Source: Yersinia bercovieri ATCC 43970 (GTDB taxonomy: Bacteria > Pseudomonadota > Gammaproteobacteria > Enterobacterales > Enterobacteriaceae). From it: 64,000 bases of DNA. Numbering within the stretch: position 1 is the first letter of the stretch; the number at the start of each line of letters is the position of its first letter. Positions 30,330 to 43,131 of this stretch are shown here, piece by piece. The translations under genes and the position numbers were made by a program. Location of the stretch: positions 1,922,001 through 1,986,000 of the forward strand of contig NZ_CP054044.1 in NCBI RefSeq assembly GCF_013282745.1, given 5' to 3'. The notes beneath the pieces were generated by a model, which did no database searches, was not told where the DNA came from, and saw only the letters and a program-made list of their open reading frames with translations.

Positions 30330-33227
30330 TTACAGTGCGGCGATAGTCGCTTGCTGCTCAATTAACTTCTGTTTGGCTTCAGCACAGGCGGCCATTCTCT
30401 CGCGCTCTTTGGCAACCACGGCTTCTGGCGCACGTGCGACAAAACCTTCGTTACTCAATTTGCCTTCGATACGCTCAATTTCTGCTTCCAGCTTCGCCAC
30501 TTCTTTCGCCAGACGATCCAACTCAGTGGCTTTATCGATCAAACCCGCCATTGGGATCAGCACTTCTGCACCTTCAACCAATTTGGTCACTGAGACTGGG
30601 CCTTTATCTCCGTCAGCTAACAGAGTGAGGGAGGATAAGCGAGCCAGCGACTGGATGAAGCTCTGGTTTTCCAGCACCCGGCGCTGAGCTTCAGCACTAG
30701 CGCCACGCAGCATGACGTCCAGTGGTTTACCTGGGGCGATATTCATTTCTGCGCGGATATTACGTACAGCAATGATGGTCTGCTTGATCCATTCCAAATC
30801 ACTCAGCGCTTTTTCATCAACCTGGCTGGCGTCATATTCAGGGAAAGGCTGCAACATAATGGTGTCTGCGGTAATGCCTTTCAGGCTCTTAACCCGCTGC
30901 CAGATGGTTTCAGTGATGTAAGGAATGATGGGGTGTGCCAGACGTAGCAGCGCTTCCAATACCTCAATCAGCGTATGGCGAGTCCCACGCAGCTCAGCTT
31001 CAGAACCGCTGTTCATCACCGGCTTAGTCAGCTCCAGATACCAGTCACAGAACTGGTTCCAGGTGAATTCGTACAGAATACCGGCCGCCAGATCGAAGCG
31101 GTAGGTGTCCATCGCTTCGCGATAGGCTTTGATGGTCTGATTGAATTCAGCCAGAATCCAGCGGTCAGCCAGTGACAGCACCATTTCGCCGCCATTCTGC
31201 CCGCAATCTTGCCCTTCGGTGTTCATCAGCACGAAACGGCTGGCGTTCCACAGCTTGTTACAGAAGTTGCGATACCCTTCCAGGCGCTTCATGTCCCAGT
31301 TGATATCACGGCCAGTGGAGGCCAGTGCTGCCAGAGTGAAGCGCAGGGCATCAGTGCCGTGTGGCTCAATGCCATTCGGGAACTGCTTCTCGGTGCGTTT
31401 GCGGATTTTCTCTGCCAGCTGCGGCTGCATCATATTGCCGGTACGTTTCTCCAGCAACTCTTCCAGCGAAATGCCGTCAACCATATCCAGTGGGTCGATG
31501 ACGTTACCTTTCGATTTGGACATTTTCTGCCCTTCGTCATCGCGGATCAGGCCGGTCATGTACACGGTTTTAAACGGCACCTGCGGCTTACCATTTTCAT
31601 CTTTCATAAAGTGCATGGTCATCATGATCATGCGGGCAATCCAGAAGAAAATAATGTCAAAGCCACTGACCACCACACTGGTGGGGTGGAAGGTTTTCAG
31701 TGCTTCGGTCTGCTCAGGCCAGCCCAGTGTGGAGAAGGTCCACAGACCAGATGAGAACCAGGTATCCAGCACGTCTTCGTCCTGGCGTAAGGCAATTTCA
31801 GGGCCGAGGTTGTTTTCGCGGCGCACTTCAGCTTCATCGCGACCGACATACACTTTACCCTGCTCGTCATACCAGGCTGGGATTCGGTGACCCCACCACA
31901 ACTGACGGGAGATACACCAGTCCTGAATGTCGCGCATCCATGAGTAATACATGTTTTCGTACTGCTTAGGTACGAACTGAATCTCGCCGTTTTCCACCGC
32001 TTCAATGGCGACTTTCGCCAGCGGGGCTGTGCGGACATACCACTGGTCGGTCAGCATTGGCTCAATGACCACGCCACCACGGTCACCATAAGGCACTGTC
32101 AGGTCGTGCGGCTTAACCTCTTCCAGCAGACCGAGCTTATCGAATTCAGCGACCACCGCTTTACGGGCCGCAAAGCGCTCAAGACCTTGGAACTGCTCTG
32201 GAATTGCGCCGCTGCATGTATCGGTCGCTTCGCCATTGGTATCAAACACTTCCGCTTCTGCGCGGATATCACCGTCGAAAGTCAGAATGTTGATCATCGG
32301 CAGGGCGTGGCGCTTGCCCACTTCATAGTCATTAAAGTCGTGGGCTGGCGTGATTTTCACGCAGCCGGTGCCTTTTTCCATATCCGCGTGTTCGTCACCG
32401 AGGATCGGAATGCGGCGGCCAACCAGTGGCAGGATCACTTCTTTCCCGATCAGATCTTTATAGCGCGGATCTTCTGGATTGACGGCAACACCGGTATCGC
32501 CCAGCACAGTTTCCGGACGCGTGGTTGCCACGACCAGATAATCTTTGCCTTCAGCGGTTTTGGCCCCATCGGCCAGCGGATAACGCAGATGCCACATCGA
32601 GCCTTTGGATTCGCGGTTTTCCACTTCCAGATCAGAGATGGCAGTGCGCAATTTCGGGTCCCAGTTTACCAGGCGTTTGCCACGGTAAATCAGATCCTCT
32701 TTGTGCAGACGGACAAACACTTCTTTAACCGCGTTGGAGAGGCCATCGTCCATGGTGAAACGTTCACGTTCCCAATCCACGGAGTTACCCAAACGGCGCA
32801 TCTGGCGGGTGATAGTGCCGCCTGATTCATCTTTCCACTGCCAGATTTTATCGATAAAGGCTTCACGGCCGTAATCGTGGCGGGTTTTGCCCTCTTCGGC
32901 GGCAATTTTGCGCTCAACCACCATTTGGGTAGCGATACCGGCGTGGTCAGTACCCGCTTGCCACAGGGTGTTTTTCCCCTGCATACGCTGGTAGCGAATT
33001 AAGGTGTCCATGATGGTCTGCTGGAAAGCATGGCCCATGTGCAGGCTGCCGGTTACATTCGGCGGCGGGATCATGATGCAGTAGCTCTCTTTGCTGGTAT
33101 CGCCGTTCGGCTTGAAATAACCCTGTTTTTCCCAGTGTTCATACAGCGGCTGCTCAATTTCTTGCGGGCTGTAGGTTTTATCGAGGGACGGCTCAGTTTT
33201 GTCGATGCTAGAAGGTGTGTTTTCCAT
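30330..33227 (-). CDS. valS: Valyl-tRNA synthetase
   Basis: 965 residues, class I synthetase. [15 protein letters not shown] near 53 contains the HIGH-type motif, and [12 protein letters not shown] near 558 is the KMSKS loop. The editing domain lies between them. The C-terminal coiled coil that clamps tRNA is seen at about 895-960. It charges tRNA-Val and starts 12 bases after the holC stop codon. Confidence 0.97.
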   Translation of the reverse strand: MENTPSSIDKTEPSLDKTYSPQEIEQPLYEHWEKQGYFKPNGDTSKESYCIMIPPPNVTGSLHMGHAFQQTIMDTLIRYQRMQGKNTLWQAGTDHAGIATQMVVERKIAAEEGKTRHDYGREAFIDKIWQWKDESGGTITRQMRRLGNSVDWERERFTMDDGLSNAVKEVFVRLHKEDLIYRGKRLVNWDPKLRTAISDLEVENRESKGSMWHLRYPLADGAKTAEGKDYLVVATTRPETVLGDTGVAVNPEDPRYKDLIGKEVILPLVGRRIPILGDEHADMEKGTGCVKITPAHDFNDYEVGKRHALPMINILTFDGDIRAEAEVFDTNGEATDTCSGAIPEQFQGLERFAARKAVVAEFDKLGLLEEVKPHDLTVPYGDRGGVVIEPMLTDQWYVRTAPLAKVAIEAVENGEIQFVPKQYENMYYSWMRDIQDWCISRQLWWGHRIPAWYDEQGKVYVGRDEAEVRRENNLGPEIALRQDEDVLDTWFSSGLWTFSTLGWPEQTEALKTFHPTSVVVSGFDIIFFWIARMIMMTMHFMKDENGKPQVPFKTVYMTGLIRDDEGQKMSKSKGNVIDPLDMVDGISLEELLEKRTGNMMQPQLAEKIRKRTEKQFPNGIEPHGTDALRFTLAALASTGRDINWDMKRLEGYRNFCNKLWNASRFVLMNTEGQDCGQNGGEMVLSLADRWILAEFNQTIKAYREAMDTYRFDLAAGILYEFTWNQFCDWYLELTKPVMNSGSEAELRGTRHTLIEVLEALLRLAHPIIPYITETIWQRVKSLKGITADTIMLQPFPEYDASQVDEKALSDLEWIKQTIIAVRNIRAEMNIAPGKPLDVMLRGASAEAQRRVLENQSFIQSLARLSSLTLLADGDKGPVSVTKLVEGAEVLIPMAGLIDKATELDRLAKEVAKLEAEIERIEGKLSNEGFVARAPEAVVAKERERMAACAEAKQKLIEQQATIAAL

Positions 33228-33239
33228 TTTCTTTTTATT

Positions 33240-33689
33240 TCAATTAGTTGGCGGCGTTGCCGTGGTCAAGTGGAAGCCGACGCTGCGATAAGACTTATAT
33301 CGGTCGCGCGCCAACTGTTTCAAATTTTCTTCGTAAGGAACGAAGTCTACCACTTCATGGAAAGCGGTGGCAAAACCTGCGAACTCGGGTAGCAGGCTAA
33401 TAAGCAGGTCACGAGGGGAGTTCCCACGCCGTTCAGGCCAGGCTAATTCAACCGGTGCGCCATATTTTGGCCCTTCACCGGCCAGATTGTGCGGTACAAA
33501 CTGGTCAGGTGCGCGTTGCCACAGGGCTTCATCTAGCCGCTGGGCCTGCTCTTCACTCTCACAGGCGATCAGCACCCGTTTGCCCGTCCGCCAACGAGCA
33601 GCGGCAATCTCGCAGGCCAATGCTTCATGAGCGCGCAGCTCACCGGCGGGCGTGTCGTGTTCGAGCAGATAAAAAGTGGCGTTTTTCAT
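33240..33689 (-). CDS. holC: DNA polymerase III chi subunit HolC
   Basis: 149 residues. The N-terminus MKNATFYLLEHD and the segments GKRVLIACESEEQAQRLDEA near 38 and FVPHNLAGEG near 64 match HolC. Chi links the clamp-loader complex to SSB. The gene lies between pepA and valS, as in E. coli. Confidence 0.94.
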   Translation of the reverse strand: MKNATFYLLEHDTPAGELRAHEALACEIAAARWRTGKRVLIACESEEQAQRLDEALWQRAPDQFVPHNLAGEGPKYGAPVELAWPERRGNSPRDLLISLLPEFAGFATAFHEVVDFVPYEENLKQLARDRYKSYRSVGFHLTTATPPTN

Positions 33690-33708
33690 AAGTTCTCTAC
33701 GACGTAAA

Positions 33709-33730
33709 AGGGCACGAAAGTGTGCCCTTG
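33709..33730 (-). terminator. Rho-independent terminator after pepA
   Basis: AAGGGCAC (33709-33716) pairs with GTGCCCTT (33723-33730). Read on the minus strand the hairpin is followed by a short T-run (TTTTAC). It lies between pepA and holC. Confidence 0.75.
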
Positions 33731-33755
33731 AAGTAACGTAATGTATATCAAACGA

Positions 33756-35547
<1,792 letters not shown>

Positions 35548-36642
35548 GTGATCATCATTAGATATCTGGTACGGGAAACACTTAAGAGCCAAATTGCGAT
35601 TCTGTTCATCCTGCTATTAATCTTCTTTAGCCAGAAGTTAGTACGGATATTAGGCGCTGCGGTTGACGGTGAAATCCCAACAAATCTGGTTTTATCCCTT
35701 TTGGGGCTCGGTGTGCCGGAAATGGCACAACTTATCTTGCCATTAAGCCTATTCCTTGGCTTGTTGATGACGTTAGGCAAATTGTATACGGAGAGTGAAA
35801 TCACCGTGATGCATGCCTGCGGCATGGGCAAAAAATCCCTGATTCTGGCGGCACTGATTCTGGCGCTGGGCACTTCTGCGCTGGCGGCGGTCAATACAAT
35901 CTGGCTTGGCCCCTGGTCGTCCAAACATCAAGACGAAGTGCTGAATGACGCCAGGGCTAACCCCAGTCTCGCCGCATTAGCGGGCGGGCAGTTTAAATCC
36001 TCAACCGATGGTAATTCAGCCTTATTTATCGGCAATGTCACGGGCAAAGAGTTCAACCGGGTGTTTTTGGCACAATTGCGGCCAAACGGTAATCAGCGCC
36101 CCTCCGTGGTGGTGGCCGATAGCGGCCATATGACCGAGCGGCCTGACGGCTCGCAAGTGGTTATCCTGAATAAAGGCACTCGCTATGAGGGCACCGCACT
36201 GCTGCGCGATTTCCGCATCACCGATTTTGTCGACTATCAGGCCATTATTGGGCATCAGGAAGTGCAGCAAAACAGCAATGTGGCTGAGCAGATGACCATG
36301 AAACAGCTGTGGCGCTCGAATGAAGCGGACGCCCGCGCGGAGTTTCACTGGCGGCTGACACTGATTGTGTCGGTGGTTATCATGGCGCTGTTAGTGGTGC
36401 CGCTGAGTGTGGTCAACCCGCGTCAGGGCCGCGTCCTCAGTATGCTGCCGGCGATGTTGCTGTATTTGATTTTCTTCCTGTTGCAAAGCTCCCTGCGCTC
36501 AAATGCAGGTAACGGCAAGCTGGACCCGCTTCTCTGGATGTGGACCGTGAATGGTGTTTATCTGGCTATTGCGGTGATATTGAACCTGTGGGATGGCCTG
36601 CCGGCTCGTAAGTTACGTGCTCGATTGAGAGGTGCTGCCTGA
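35548..36642 (+). CDS. lptF: LPS export ABC permease LptF
   Basis: 364 residues from GTG 35548 (first residues VIIIRYLVRETLKSQ), the start conserved in LptF. Six membrane segments and a periplasmic beta-jellyroll (about 110-260) fit the YjgP/YjgQ family. LptF, LptG and LptB2 extract LPS from the inner membrane and pass it to LptC. The last base of its stop codon is the first base of lptG. Confidence 0.96.
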   Translation: MIIIRYLVRETLKSQIAILFILLLIFFSQKLVRILGAAVDGEIPTNLVLSLLGLGVPEMAQLILPLSLFLGLLMTLGKLYTESEITVMHACGMGKKSLILAALILALGTSALAAVNTIWLGPWSSKHQDEVLNDARANPSLAALAGGQFKSSTDGNSALFIGNVTGKEFNRVFLAQLRPNGNQRPSVVVADSGHMTERPDGSQVVILNKGTRYEGTALLRDFRITDFVDYQAIIGHQEVQQNSNVAEQMTMKQLWRSNEADARAEFHWRLTLIVSVVIMALLVVPLSVVNPRQGRVLSMLPAMLLYLIFFLLQSSLRSNAGNGKLDPLLWMWTVNGVYLAIAVILNLWDGLPARKLRARLRGAA

Positions 36643-37712
36643 TGTTTGGTGTATTAGACCGTTATATCGGACGGACTATCCTCAATACCATCCTGATGAC
36701 ATTATTCATGCTGGTATCGTTGTCTGGCATCATCAAATTTGTCGATCAGTTGCGAAAAGTCGGGCAGGGCGACTACTCGGCGGCATCCGCCGGCATGTAC
36801 ACCTTGCTCAGTGTCCCCAAGGATATTGAGATATTTTTCCCGATGGCAGCGCTGTTAGGTGCCTTGCTGGGCCTTGGTACATTGGCGACCCGCAGTGAGT
36901 TGGTGGTTATGCAGGCGTCGGGGTTCACCCGCATGCAAATCGCTGCTTCGGTGATGAAAACCGCCATTCCGCTGGTGTTGCTGACCATGGCAATCGGCGA
37001 ATGGGTGGCGCCGCAAGGCGAGCAGATGGCGCGCAACTTCCGCGCACAGCAGATGTACGGTGGTTCATTGCTATCGACGCAGTCTGGTTTGTGGGCAAAA
37101 GATGGCTCTGATTTTATCTATATTCAGCGGGTATCGGGCGACAAAGAGCTGACTGGCGTCAATATTTATCACTTTGATAAACAAGACCGCCTGTTGTCGG
37201 TTCGTTACGCGGCGACAGCCACTTATGAAGACAATCTGTGGCGGTTATCGCAGGTTGATGAATCTGATTTAACCAACCCGACTCAGGTGACTGGCTCGCA
37301 GACGTTAACCGGTGAGTGGAAAACTAACCTGACACCCGAGAAGCTGGGCGTGGTTGCCATGAATCCAGATTCACTCTCCATCCGCGGGTTGCATGACTAC
37401 AGCAAATACTTGAGGCAAAGTGGCCAGGAATCAAGTCGCTACGAACTGAACATGTGGGGCAAGATATTTGCGCCATTCTCGGTGGCGGTGATGATGTTGA
37501 TGGCGCTGTCATTTATTTTTGGTCCATTACGCAGTGTGCCGATGGGTGTTCGGGTTGTCACCGGCATCTTCTTTGGCTTTGTTTTCTACGTACTGGATCA
37601 GATATTTGGTCCACTGAGTTTGGTTTACAACATCCCTCCAGTGATTGGCGCGCTGTTACCGAGTATACTTTTCCTCCTAATCAGTGCTTATTTGCTGCTA
37701 AAACGGCGTTGA
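36642..37712 (+). CDS. lptG: LPS export ABC permease LptG
   Basis: 356 residues of the YjgP/YjgQ family, beginning MFGVLDRYIGRTILNTILM. It has N- and C-terminal membrane blocks and a central periplasmic domain, as LptF does. It forms a heterodimer with LptF. The start overlaps the lptF stop by one base. Confidence 0.96.
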   Translation: MFGVLDRYIGRTILNTILMTLFMLVSLSGIIKFVDQLRKVGQGDYSAASAGMYTLLSVPKDIEIFFPMAALLGALLGLGTLATRSELVVMQASGFTRMQIAASVMKTAIPLVLLTMAIGEWVAPQGEQMARNFRAQQMYGGSLLSTQSGLWAKDGSDFIYIQRVSGDKELTGVNIYHFDKQDRLLSVRYAATATYEDNLWRLSQVDESDLTNPTQVTGSQTLTGEWKTNLTPEKLGVVAMNPDSLSIRGLHDYSKYLRQSGQESSRYELNMWGKIFAPFSVAVMMLMALSFIFGPLRSVPMGVRVVTGIFFGFVFYVLDQIFGPLSLVYNIPPVIGALLPSILFLLISAYLLLKRR

Positions 37713-37756
37713 TGGCGGTTTTTTCAACACTTAGACTAAACTTGATTGGATAACAG

Positions 37757-37784
37757 TTGCATGCGGATCATTGGTAGGTATAAT
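37757..37784 (+). promoter_or_regulatory. Sigma-70 promoter of leuX
   Basis: TTGCAT (37757-37762) and TATAAT (37779-37784) are 16 bp apart. The -10 ends 29 bp before the tRNA. Confidence 0.7.
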
Positions 37785-37813
37785 TCACCTCGTTCTCCGC
37801 ATACTACTTCAGT

Positions 37814-37898
37814 GCCGAAGTGGCGAAATCGGTAGACGCAGTTGACTCAAAATCAACCGCCGCGAGGCATGCCGGTTCGATTCCGGCCTTCGGCACCA
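37814..37898 (+). tRNA. leuX: tRNA-Leu, anticodon CAA
   Basis: 85 bases folding as a class II tRNA. The acceptor GCCGAAG pairs with CTTCGGC, the anticodon arm is GTTGA-CTCAAAA-TCAAC, the variable arm is long, and the T-arm contains GGTTCGATTCC. CCA is encoded. It is a known enterobacterial island insertion site next to lptG, and a P4-type integrase follows directly. Confidence 0.97.
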
Positions 37899-37911
37899 TT
37901 AGTATGTAAAG

Positions 37912-37935
37912 AGACGTCTACGGACGTCTTTTTTT
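37912..37935 (+). terminator. Rho-independent terminator after leuX
   Basis: AGACGTC (37912-37918) and GACGTCT (37923-37929) form a hairpin with loop TACG, followed by seven T. Confidence 0.88.
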
Positions 37936-38096
37936 ATGTCTAAAATCCAGTCCCCGCAAGGCTCCTCTCGCTTTTTCACTCAACATAAGTCAACCTGATT
38001 CAATCTACATCAACTTACTGATGTGGGTACAATTGCGGGTATATCCCGGTTCGATAATGTTTGTACCCACGCAGAACCCTTGAAAGGATACTCAAC

Positions 38097-39356
38097 ATGG
38101 CTCTGAGTGATGTGAAGGTTCGTACGGCCAAGCCTGAAGCAAAAGCCTATAAACTTACCGACGGCGAAGGCATGGTGTTACTGGTTCACCCTAACGGCTC
38201 GAAATACTGGCGGCTACGCTATCGCTTTGGTGGTAAAGAGAAGATGCTGGCGCTGGGCAAGTACCCTGAAATATCGTTGGCTGATGCCAGGGCACGGCGT
38301 GACGAAGCTCGTAAGCTGTTAGCTAACGGTGTGGACCCAAGTGAGAGCAAGAAAGCCGTTAAGGTAGAGCAGGAGCAAGAAGCGATAACTTTTGAAGTGG
38401 TAGCCAGAGAGTGGCATGCCAGTAATCGTCAATGGTCAGAAGCTCACAGTGCTCGAGTGCTCAAAAGCTTAGAGGACAATCTCTTTCAAGCCATAGGCAA
38501 ACGGAATATTGCAGACCTCGGAACCCGTGATCTTTTACCTCCCATTAAAGCCGTAGAGATGTCAGGGCGTCTTGAGGTAGCTTCCCGCTTGCAACAACGA
38601 ACTACAGCGATAATGCGCTATGCAGTACAAAGCGGTTTAATTGATTACAACCCCGCGCAGGAGATGGCGGGCGCTGTCGCTACCGGTAAAAGAAAGCACC
38701 GTGCTGCACTTGAGTTAAACCGTGTTTCAGAGTTGCTTCATCGCATCGACTACTACAGTGGCAGGCCACTCACTCGGTTAGCGGTAGAATTGACTTTATT
38801 GGTTTTTATCCGTTCCAGTGAATTACGTTTCGCCCGTTGGTCAGAAGTGGATTTTGAAACCGCCATGTGGACTCTCCCTGGAGAGCGTGAACCACTGGAA
38901 GGTGTTAAACACTCGCACCGGGGATCAAAAATGCGTACTCCTCATCTTGTCCCCTTATCCCGCCAGGCTCTCGCTATTCTGCAAAAGATCAAAAGCATGA
39001 GTGGAAATCGTGAGCTGATTTTTATCGGTGATCACGACCCACGTAAGCCCATGAGTGAGAACACGGTGAACAAGGCTCTACGCGTTATGGGATATGACAC
39101 GAAGGTTGAAGTCTGTGGCCACGGTTTCAGAACCATGGCTTGTAGTTCATTGATTGAGTCGGGATTGTGGTCTAGGGATGCAGTAGAAAGGCAGATGAGT
39201 CACCAGGAGCGCAACTCTGTACGTGCGGCTTATATTCATAAAGCCGAGCACTTAGATGAACGCAGATTGATGATTCAGTGGTGGGCAGATTATCTGGATG
39301 CGAATCGGGAGAAGGGGGTTAGTCCGTTTGATTTTGCGAAGCTGACTCAAAAATGA
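38097..39356 (+). CDS. P4-type tyrosine integrase
   Basis: 419 residues from ATG 38097 (MALSDVKVRTAKPEAKAYKL) with AAAGGA upstream. The N-terminal arm-binding domain (DUF4102 type) covers about 1-90. The catalytic Arg lies in FIRSSELRFARWSEVDFE, the HXXR box in HGFRTMACSSL and the Tyr in AAYIHKAEHLDERR. It begins about 200 bp after leuX, as expected for an integrase of an element that uses the tRNA 3' end. No excisionase is adjacent; the AlpA-like gene at 60.7 kb may be relevant. Confidence 0.93.
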   Translation: MALSDVKVRTAKPEAKAYKLTDGEGMVLLVHPNGSKYWRLRYRFGGKEKMLALGKYPEISLADARARRDEARKLLANGVDPSESKKAVKVEQEQEAITFEVVAREWHASNRQWSEAHSARVLKSLEDNLFQAIGKRNIADLGTRDLLPPIKAVEMSGRLEVASRLQQRTTAIMRYAVQSGLIDYNPAQEMAGAVATGKRKHRAALELNRVSELLHRIDYYSGRPLTRLAVELTLLVFIRSSELRFARWSEVDFETAMWTLPGEREPLEGVKHSHRGSKMRTPHLVPLSRQALAILQKIKSMSGNRELIFIGDHDPRKPMSENTVNKALRVMGYDTKVEVCGHGFRTMACSSLIESGLWSRDAVERQMSHQERNSVRAAYIHKAEHLDERRLMIQWWADYLDANREKGVSPFDFAKLTQK

Positions 39357-39664
39357 TATGTAGTTCATTATATGGATTTTGATTTAACCATTTTTTTTAA
39401 GAATAAATAGCGTTGTTATCTTGTATTTAGAGATTGTAACTTGGGTTTATTTGGCGCTAGCCGTGCTCATTCAGTGTTAACTAAAAGCTCATTTTAATAA
39501 TGAGCTTTGGCTAGCAGCATTTCACGAAATTTATTGGCAAACTTAGAGTGTTGCTGCACTATCTGTATGGGTAAATACATTTACATAGCTGATATTTATA
39601 TAGTTATTGAAGGACTAGAGGCTTTTTACAAAGGCTCAAATAATTATGAATTGCAGGGAGAATG
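39357..39664. other. Spacer between integrase and defence operon with stem-loop
   Basis: AT-rich, with no gene. AAAGCTCATT (39484-39493) and AATGAGCTTT (39499-39508) make a 10-bp stem with a 5-base loop, probably ending integrase transcription although no T-run follows. The promoter of the next operon should lie in the last 100 bases, but I cannot place it firmly. Confidence 0.5.
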
Positions 39665-41581
39665 ATGAACAGCCTATCAAATTCAGCAACTGAGCAAGGT
39701 ACAAAGTTATCTTCTCAGCCCAATAGTTCTTGGGTGCGTTTTCTTCGAAGTTATGGACCAACATCTAACAACCTCACTATGTTTGATGAATATGTCGTCG
39801 GAGCGTTGGGGCGAGCCAAGGTTCATCCGATTAAATTGTCGACACCATTGCTTGATAAAATGGTTGAGCACATTGAGTCTAAGATTCCTGGTTCAATTTT
39901 GATTGCAGGAACTGCTGGTGATGGAAAAACATACCACTGCCGTGCTTTGTGGGAAAAATTTGGAGGATCAATTAAGCATTGGTCTACAAAGGGCAATATC
40001 AAGGAGCTTCGGCTTGCTGATGGTCGTTTAGCTGTGTTCATCAAAGATCTATCTGAATTCAACGGGGAGGAAAGCGACCTTCCTTTGCTTCGTCTTGAAC
40101 GGTCTGTGCTAGAAGGCGATGATTCTGAGGTCATTATTCTTGCGGCTAATCACGGTCAATTACTTGACCGATTAAGAGACATTGGCCGAAGACAAGGCCG
40201 AATTCATCCTTTACGTAAACCATTACAAGAACAATTTCTGCAGGCAGGCCCCGCACCAAACAGGCTGGCTGTATTTGATCTAAGCAGGGTAACAAACCGT
40301 AAGACATTAGATGAAGCAATCAGAACTATTGCCGCGCATCCTGAGTGGGAAAAATGCAAGCATTGCTCATTAAAGTCTGATGCGAGGATTTGTCCGATAG
40401 ACGAAAATCGTAGAAGACTACTCGGAGAATTTGACAGTGGTCAGCTTGCTTTGCGTCTTGCTGATTTAATAGAGATTGCCCGATTTAATGGATTACATCT
40501 CCCTACACGGGATATTCTCGCCTTATGTTCAAATATGATTTTGGGGTATTCAGATGCTAAAGTCGTTAGGGAAAATTTAATGACTTGTGCTGATGTCGTG
40601 AGCATTCAAGAACGAGGAGAAATAGGGAAGGCTAGTATCTATACAAATGCTTTTGGCGCTAATCTTCCCAAACGTAGAGCCGCTGGACGTCCTATATTCA
40701 AAGCAATGGCTAGTTTTGGAGCAGGTGAAGAAACTAGTAATGCGGTTGATGGGCTGTTGGTCTATGGGAAAGATGACTCTCGATTGCAAGCAGATTTCGA
40801 GCGTTTGTTAGCATCAGATCCGATATACGGGGCTACTGTTGCTTTTTACTCTGGCCAGAATGCATATTTAGAAGGTCATGAAAGTGCACGGTTAGATGGC
40901 GGGGCTTCTGAATTTTTAGAATTACTTGAGATACAACGTCGCAGATTATTTTTCACGTTGCCTGACGGTGAAATTAATTATCCATATTGGTCAATGACGG
41001 CATTCCAATTTGCTGGGGACTATTTGTTAATTATTGAATCTCTTAAAGCCAAAAAAATAATTAGTGATCTAATTAAAGGGCGAATTGTTAAAGGGCTTAA
41101 TAGAGTTATTACTGGATTATTGTTGGAGAATTCCGACAAGATTTTTGTTGCAAGCTCTGGTGGTTTTACCCAATCAAGAGTTAGTGTACTTTGCGATTAC
41201 GAGATCCCATCTCGTAAGCAAGCTGGTATAGGCATGAGTATTAAGCTTGATGAAGAGAGTGGTCGGCCATTTTTGGAAGTTTCTTTTGCTCCTGGGCAGT
41301 CAAATTGTGTGAGTTTTGATTTAACCCCTATTCGTCACGAATTTCTTTCACGTATCTCGGAAGGGGCGTTACCAGCTAGTTTTTCTAACGAGTGTCTTGA
41401 AGACCTCCTGGCTTTTAAGGCTAAGTTGTTACGAAAAGCACAGATGGTTCGTAAAGCAACGATTGGCTACGATGATGAAGAGTTTGGAGTAGAGGATTCT
41501 GTTATGACTTTGAATTTTATTGATATTGAACCTGGTGGGTGCGGGTTCATTCGTCCTATGATAGTAAGGTGGGCAGAATGA
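39665..41581 (+). CDS. DptF/SspF-like P-loop ATPase of the phosphorothioation-linked operon
   Basis: 638 residues. ATG 39665 is preferred to 39662, because GGGAG ends only one base before the latter. Walker A is GTAGDGKT near residue 82-89, of the GxxGDGKT type seen in DptF (DndF) proteins. A Walker B-like strand (EVIILAANHGQLLDRL) follows near 155. A cysteine cluster (CKHC, then CPI) near 235-255 could bind zinc. It is the first of four translationally coupled genes that face sspBCD. It may supply the ATPase step of restriction. The exact match to sspF was not checked by search. Confidence 0.7.
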   Translation: MNSLSNSATEQGTKLSSQPNSSWVRFLRSYGPTSNNLTMFDEYVVGALGRAKVHPIKLSTPLLDKMVEHIESKIPGSILIAGTAGDGKTYHCRALWEKFGGSIKHWSTKGNIKELRLADGRLAVFIKDLSEFNGEESDLPLLRLERSVLEGDDSEVIILAANHGQLLDRLRDIGRRQGRIHPLRKPLQEQFLQAGPAPNRLAVFDLSRVTNRKTLDEAIRTIAAHPEWEKCKHCSLKSDARICPIDENRRRLLGEFDSGQLALRLADLIEIARFNGLHLPTRDILALCSNMILGYSDAKVVRENLMTCADVVSIQERGEIGKASIYTNAFGANLPKRRAAGRPIFKAMASFGAGEETSNAVDGLLVYGKDDSRLQADFERLLASDPIYGATVAFYSGQNAYLEGHESARLDGGASEFLELLEIQRRRLFFTLPDGEINYPYWSMTAFQFAGDYLLIIESLKAKKIISDLIKGRIVKGLNRVITGLLLENSDKIFVASSGGFTQSRVSVLCDYEIPSRKQAGIGMSIKLDEESGRPFLEVSFAPGQSNCVSFDLTPIRHEFLSRISEGALPASFSNECLEDLLAFKAKLLRKAQMVRKATIGYDDEEFGVEDSVMTLNFIDIEPGGCGFIRPMIVRWAE

Positions 41582-43131
41582 ATTCAATTATAAAACGCCC
41601 AGAAATAAAGCACGTTGATTTTTGTGTGGATGAGAATATTTGGGGGCATCGTCTCTATGATGAACAACTTCCGCATTTAACTATTTTGGAGTTTTTGGGA
41701 CTACTTGGGGCCAACCTAGATCGACCTCTACTTCCTCACGATGATTTGGGGGGAACTATCCGTTTCCGCCCCCAGCGGCAAATTCGTTTACGTAGTTTGT
41801 TATTTAATAATCCTTATATTGAGTCTATTGCGGATAGTACTTTATCTGATGAAGAAAAATGGGATTCATGGTTCAAAAAATTTGCAGAAGGGGCGATGGG
41901 GAAGGGAGATGATGAGGTAACTTATTTAAGACGAGTCTTCTCAAATTTCAATGATTTTGCCAAAGCGATCGAGCTATTACGTTCTTCATCTTTCGAATCC
42001 CGTAGCAATAAACGCTGGAGTTCTAAATTTGCCTTTCCGTTTGGACCTGATGCACTCTTCGAAGATTTGAATTTTGATGCTCATGGTAATGCAAGTAATG
42101 ACCGACGTTTTTTTGCGCGTACAGGAGAGCTACTCTATTTAATGCTTACTCGTACGAAAAGGGGGGAGGAGCTAGGCCAGGTCTTGGCTGATCAACTTTT
42201 TGACAGTACATCCGAAATGAATCGTCTTGTTAAAGCTTTGCAGGGAGAGACTCAGCTCGCCGAAGGTTCTCGCTTAGCAGGTTATCTTCCTGAATCTCAA
42301 AATCCTCGTTTTGATCAGATTTGTGACGACTGGCTCGCAGTTTTGAATAAGGATATTCCGGTCTATGATGCACTCGAACATCTAATACCTATAACTGGCT
42401 TGAATATGTTGCTCTATTTTCTTGAACGCTCTAAATGGTATGCCGGAGATGGCAAACCTGTGGAAATTGTCTGTGAAATTGTGTCTAAAGAACGCACTAA
42501 AGTTAGAGGACTATCTGGTGATAGCTATCAATATAACCAAGGGTTACCAGCCAAAGCGGTACGTGCTTATGTGGAGTCTATTAGTTTAGATCCTCGGTGG
42601 GACAAATCAAGTGAGATGGATTTCCCTGATTCAGAACGTCTGAAGTTAATGCGAGAATGGTTCCAATGGCCCCCATCTGAAGGAGAGGGCGATGGTGATT
42701 TTTCAGGCAAGAATCCAGATGACTTAATTTCTGAGCTAGTCACATTATCACTTACTCGGCATGAACGTCACTCTGGAAAGATACATTCAACATGGGCCAG
42801 GGCAATTGGGTTGAGTTCACGCCGACTTTCTCGGCGCACACGCTATGCCCCAAATGATCGGTTGCTCAAATCTCTTGTGGTTACAATCGTTAAAGATAGG
42901 ATGCAATTTGATGAGTTCTTAGCCGAAGCTAAGCGTCGATATGGGCTAGTTTTTGGTGACGTTGAAGGGGATTATCTAGTGGCCGAAAAATTTGTTGACC
43001 AAGAGGAACTCAGTGAAAACCGAGACAATCTTGAGGCTCGACTTATTGGTTTAGGACTAGTACGCAGGCTCTCTGACTCCTGTTCATTTGTAGAAAATCC
43101 ATTCGCAGTAAGGGAAAATACTGAATGCTAA
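41578..43131 (+). CDS. Unrecognised protein, second gene of the restriction-like operon
   Basis: 517 residues from ATG 41578, which overlaps the previous stop as ATGA and has AAGGTGG upstream. I recognise no catalytic motif. It is soluble and charged, with no membrane segment or signal peptide. Seen segments include WGHRLYDEQLPHLTILEFLG near 22 and a basic SSRRLSRRTRYAPNDRLLKS near 415-435, which could contact nucleic acid. Position between a DptF-like ATPase and an FtsK-like ATPase is the position held by DptG/SspG in related cassettes. Function is not known from sequence. Confidence 0.65.
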   Translation: MNSIIKRPEIKHVDFCVDENIWGHRLYDEQLPHLTILEFLGLLGANLDRPLLPHDDLGGTIRFRPQRQIRLRSLLFNNPYIESIADSTLSDEEKWDSWFKKFAEGAMGKGDDEVTYLRRVFSNFNDFAKAIELLRSSSFESRSNKRWSSKFAFPFGPDALFEDLNFDAHGNASNDRRFFARTGELLYLMLTRTKRGEELGQVLADQLFDSTSEMNRLVKALQGETQLAEGSRLAGYLPESQNPRFDQICDDWLAVLNKDIPVYDALEHLIPITGLNMLLYFLERSKWYAGDGKPVEIVCEIVSKERTKVRGLSGDSYQYNQGLPAKAVRAYVESISLDPRWDKSSEMDFPDSERLKLMREWFQWPPSEGEGDGDFSGKNPDDLISELVTLSLTRHERHSGKIHSTWARAIGLSSRRLSRRTRYAPNDRLLKSLVVTIVKDRMQFDEFLAEAKRRYGLVFGDVEGDYLVAEKFVDQEELSENRDNLEARLIGLGLVRRLSDSCSFVENPFAVRENTEC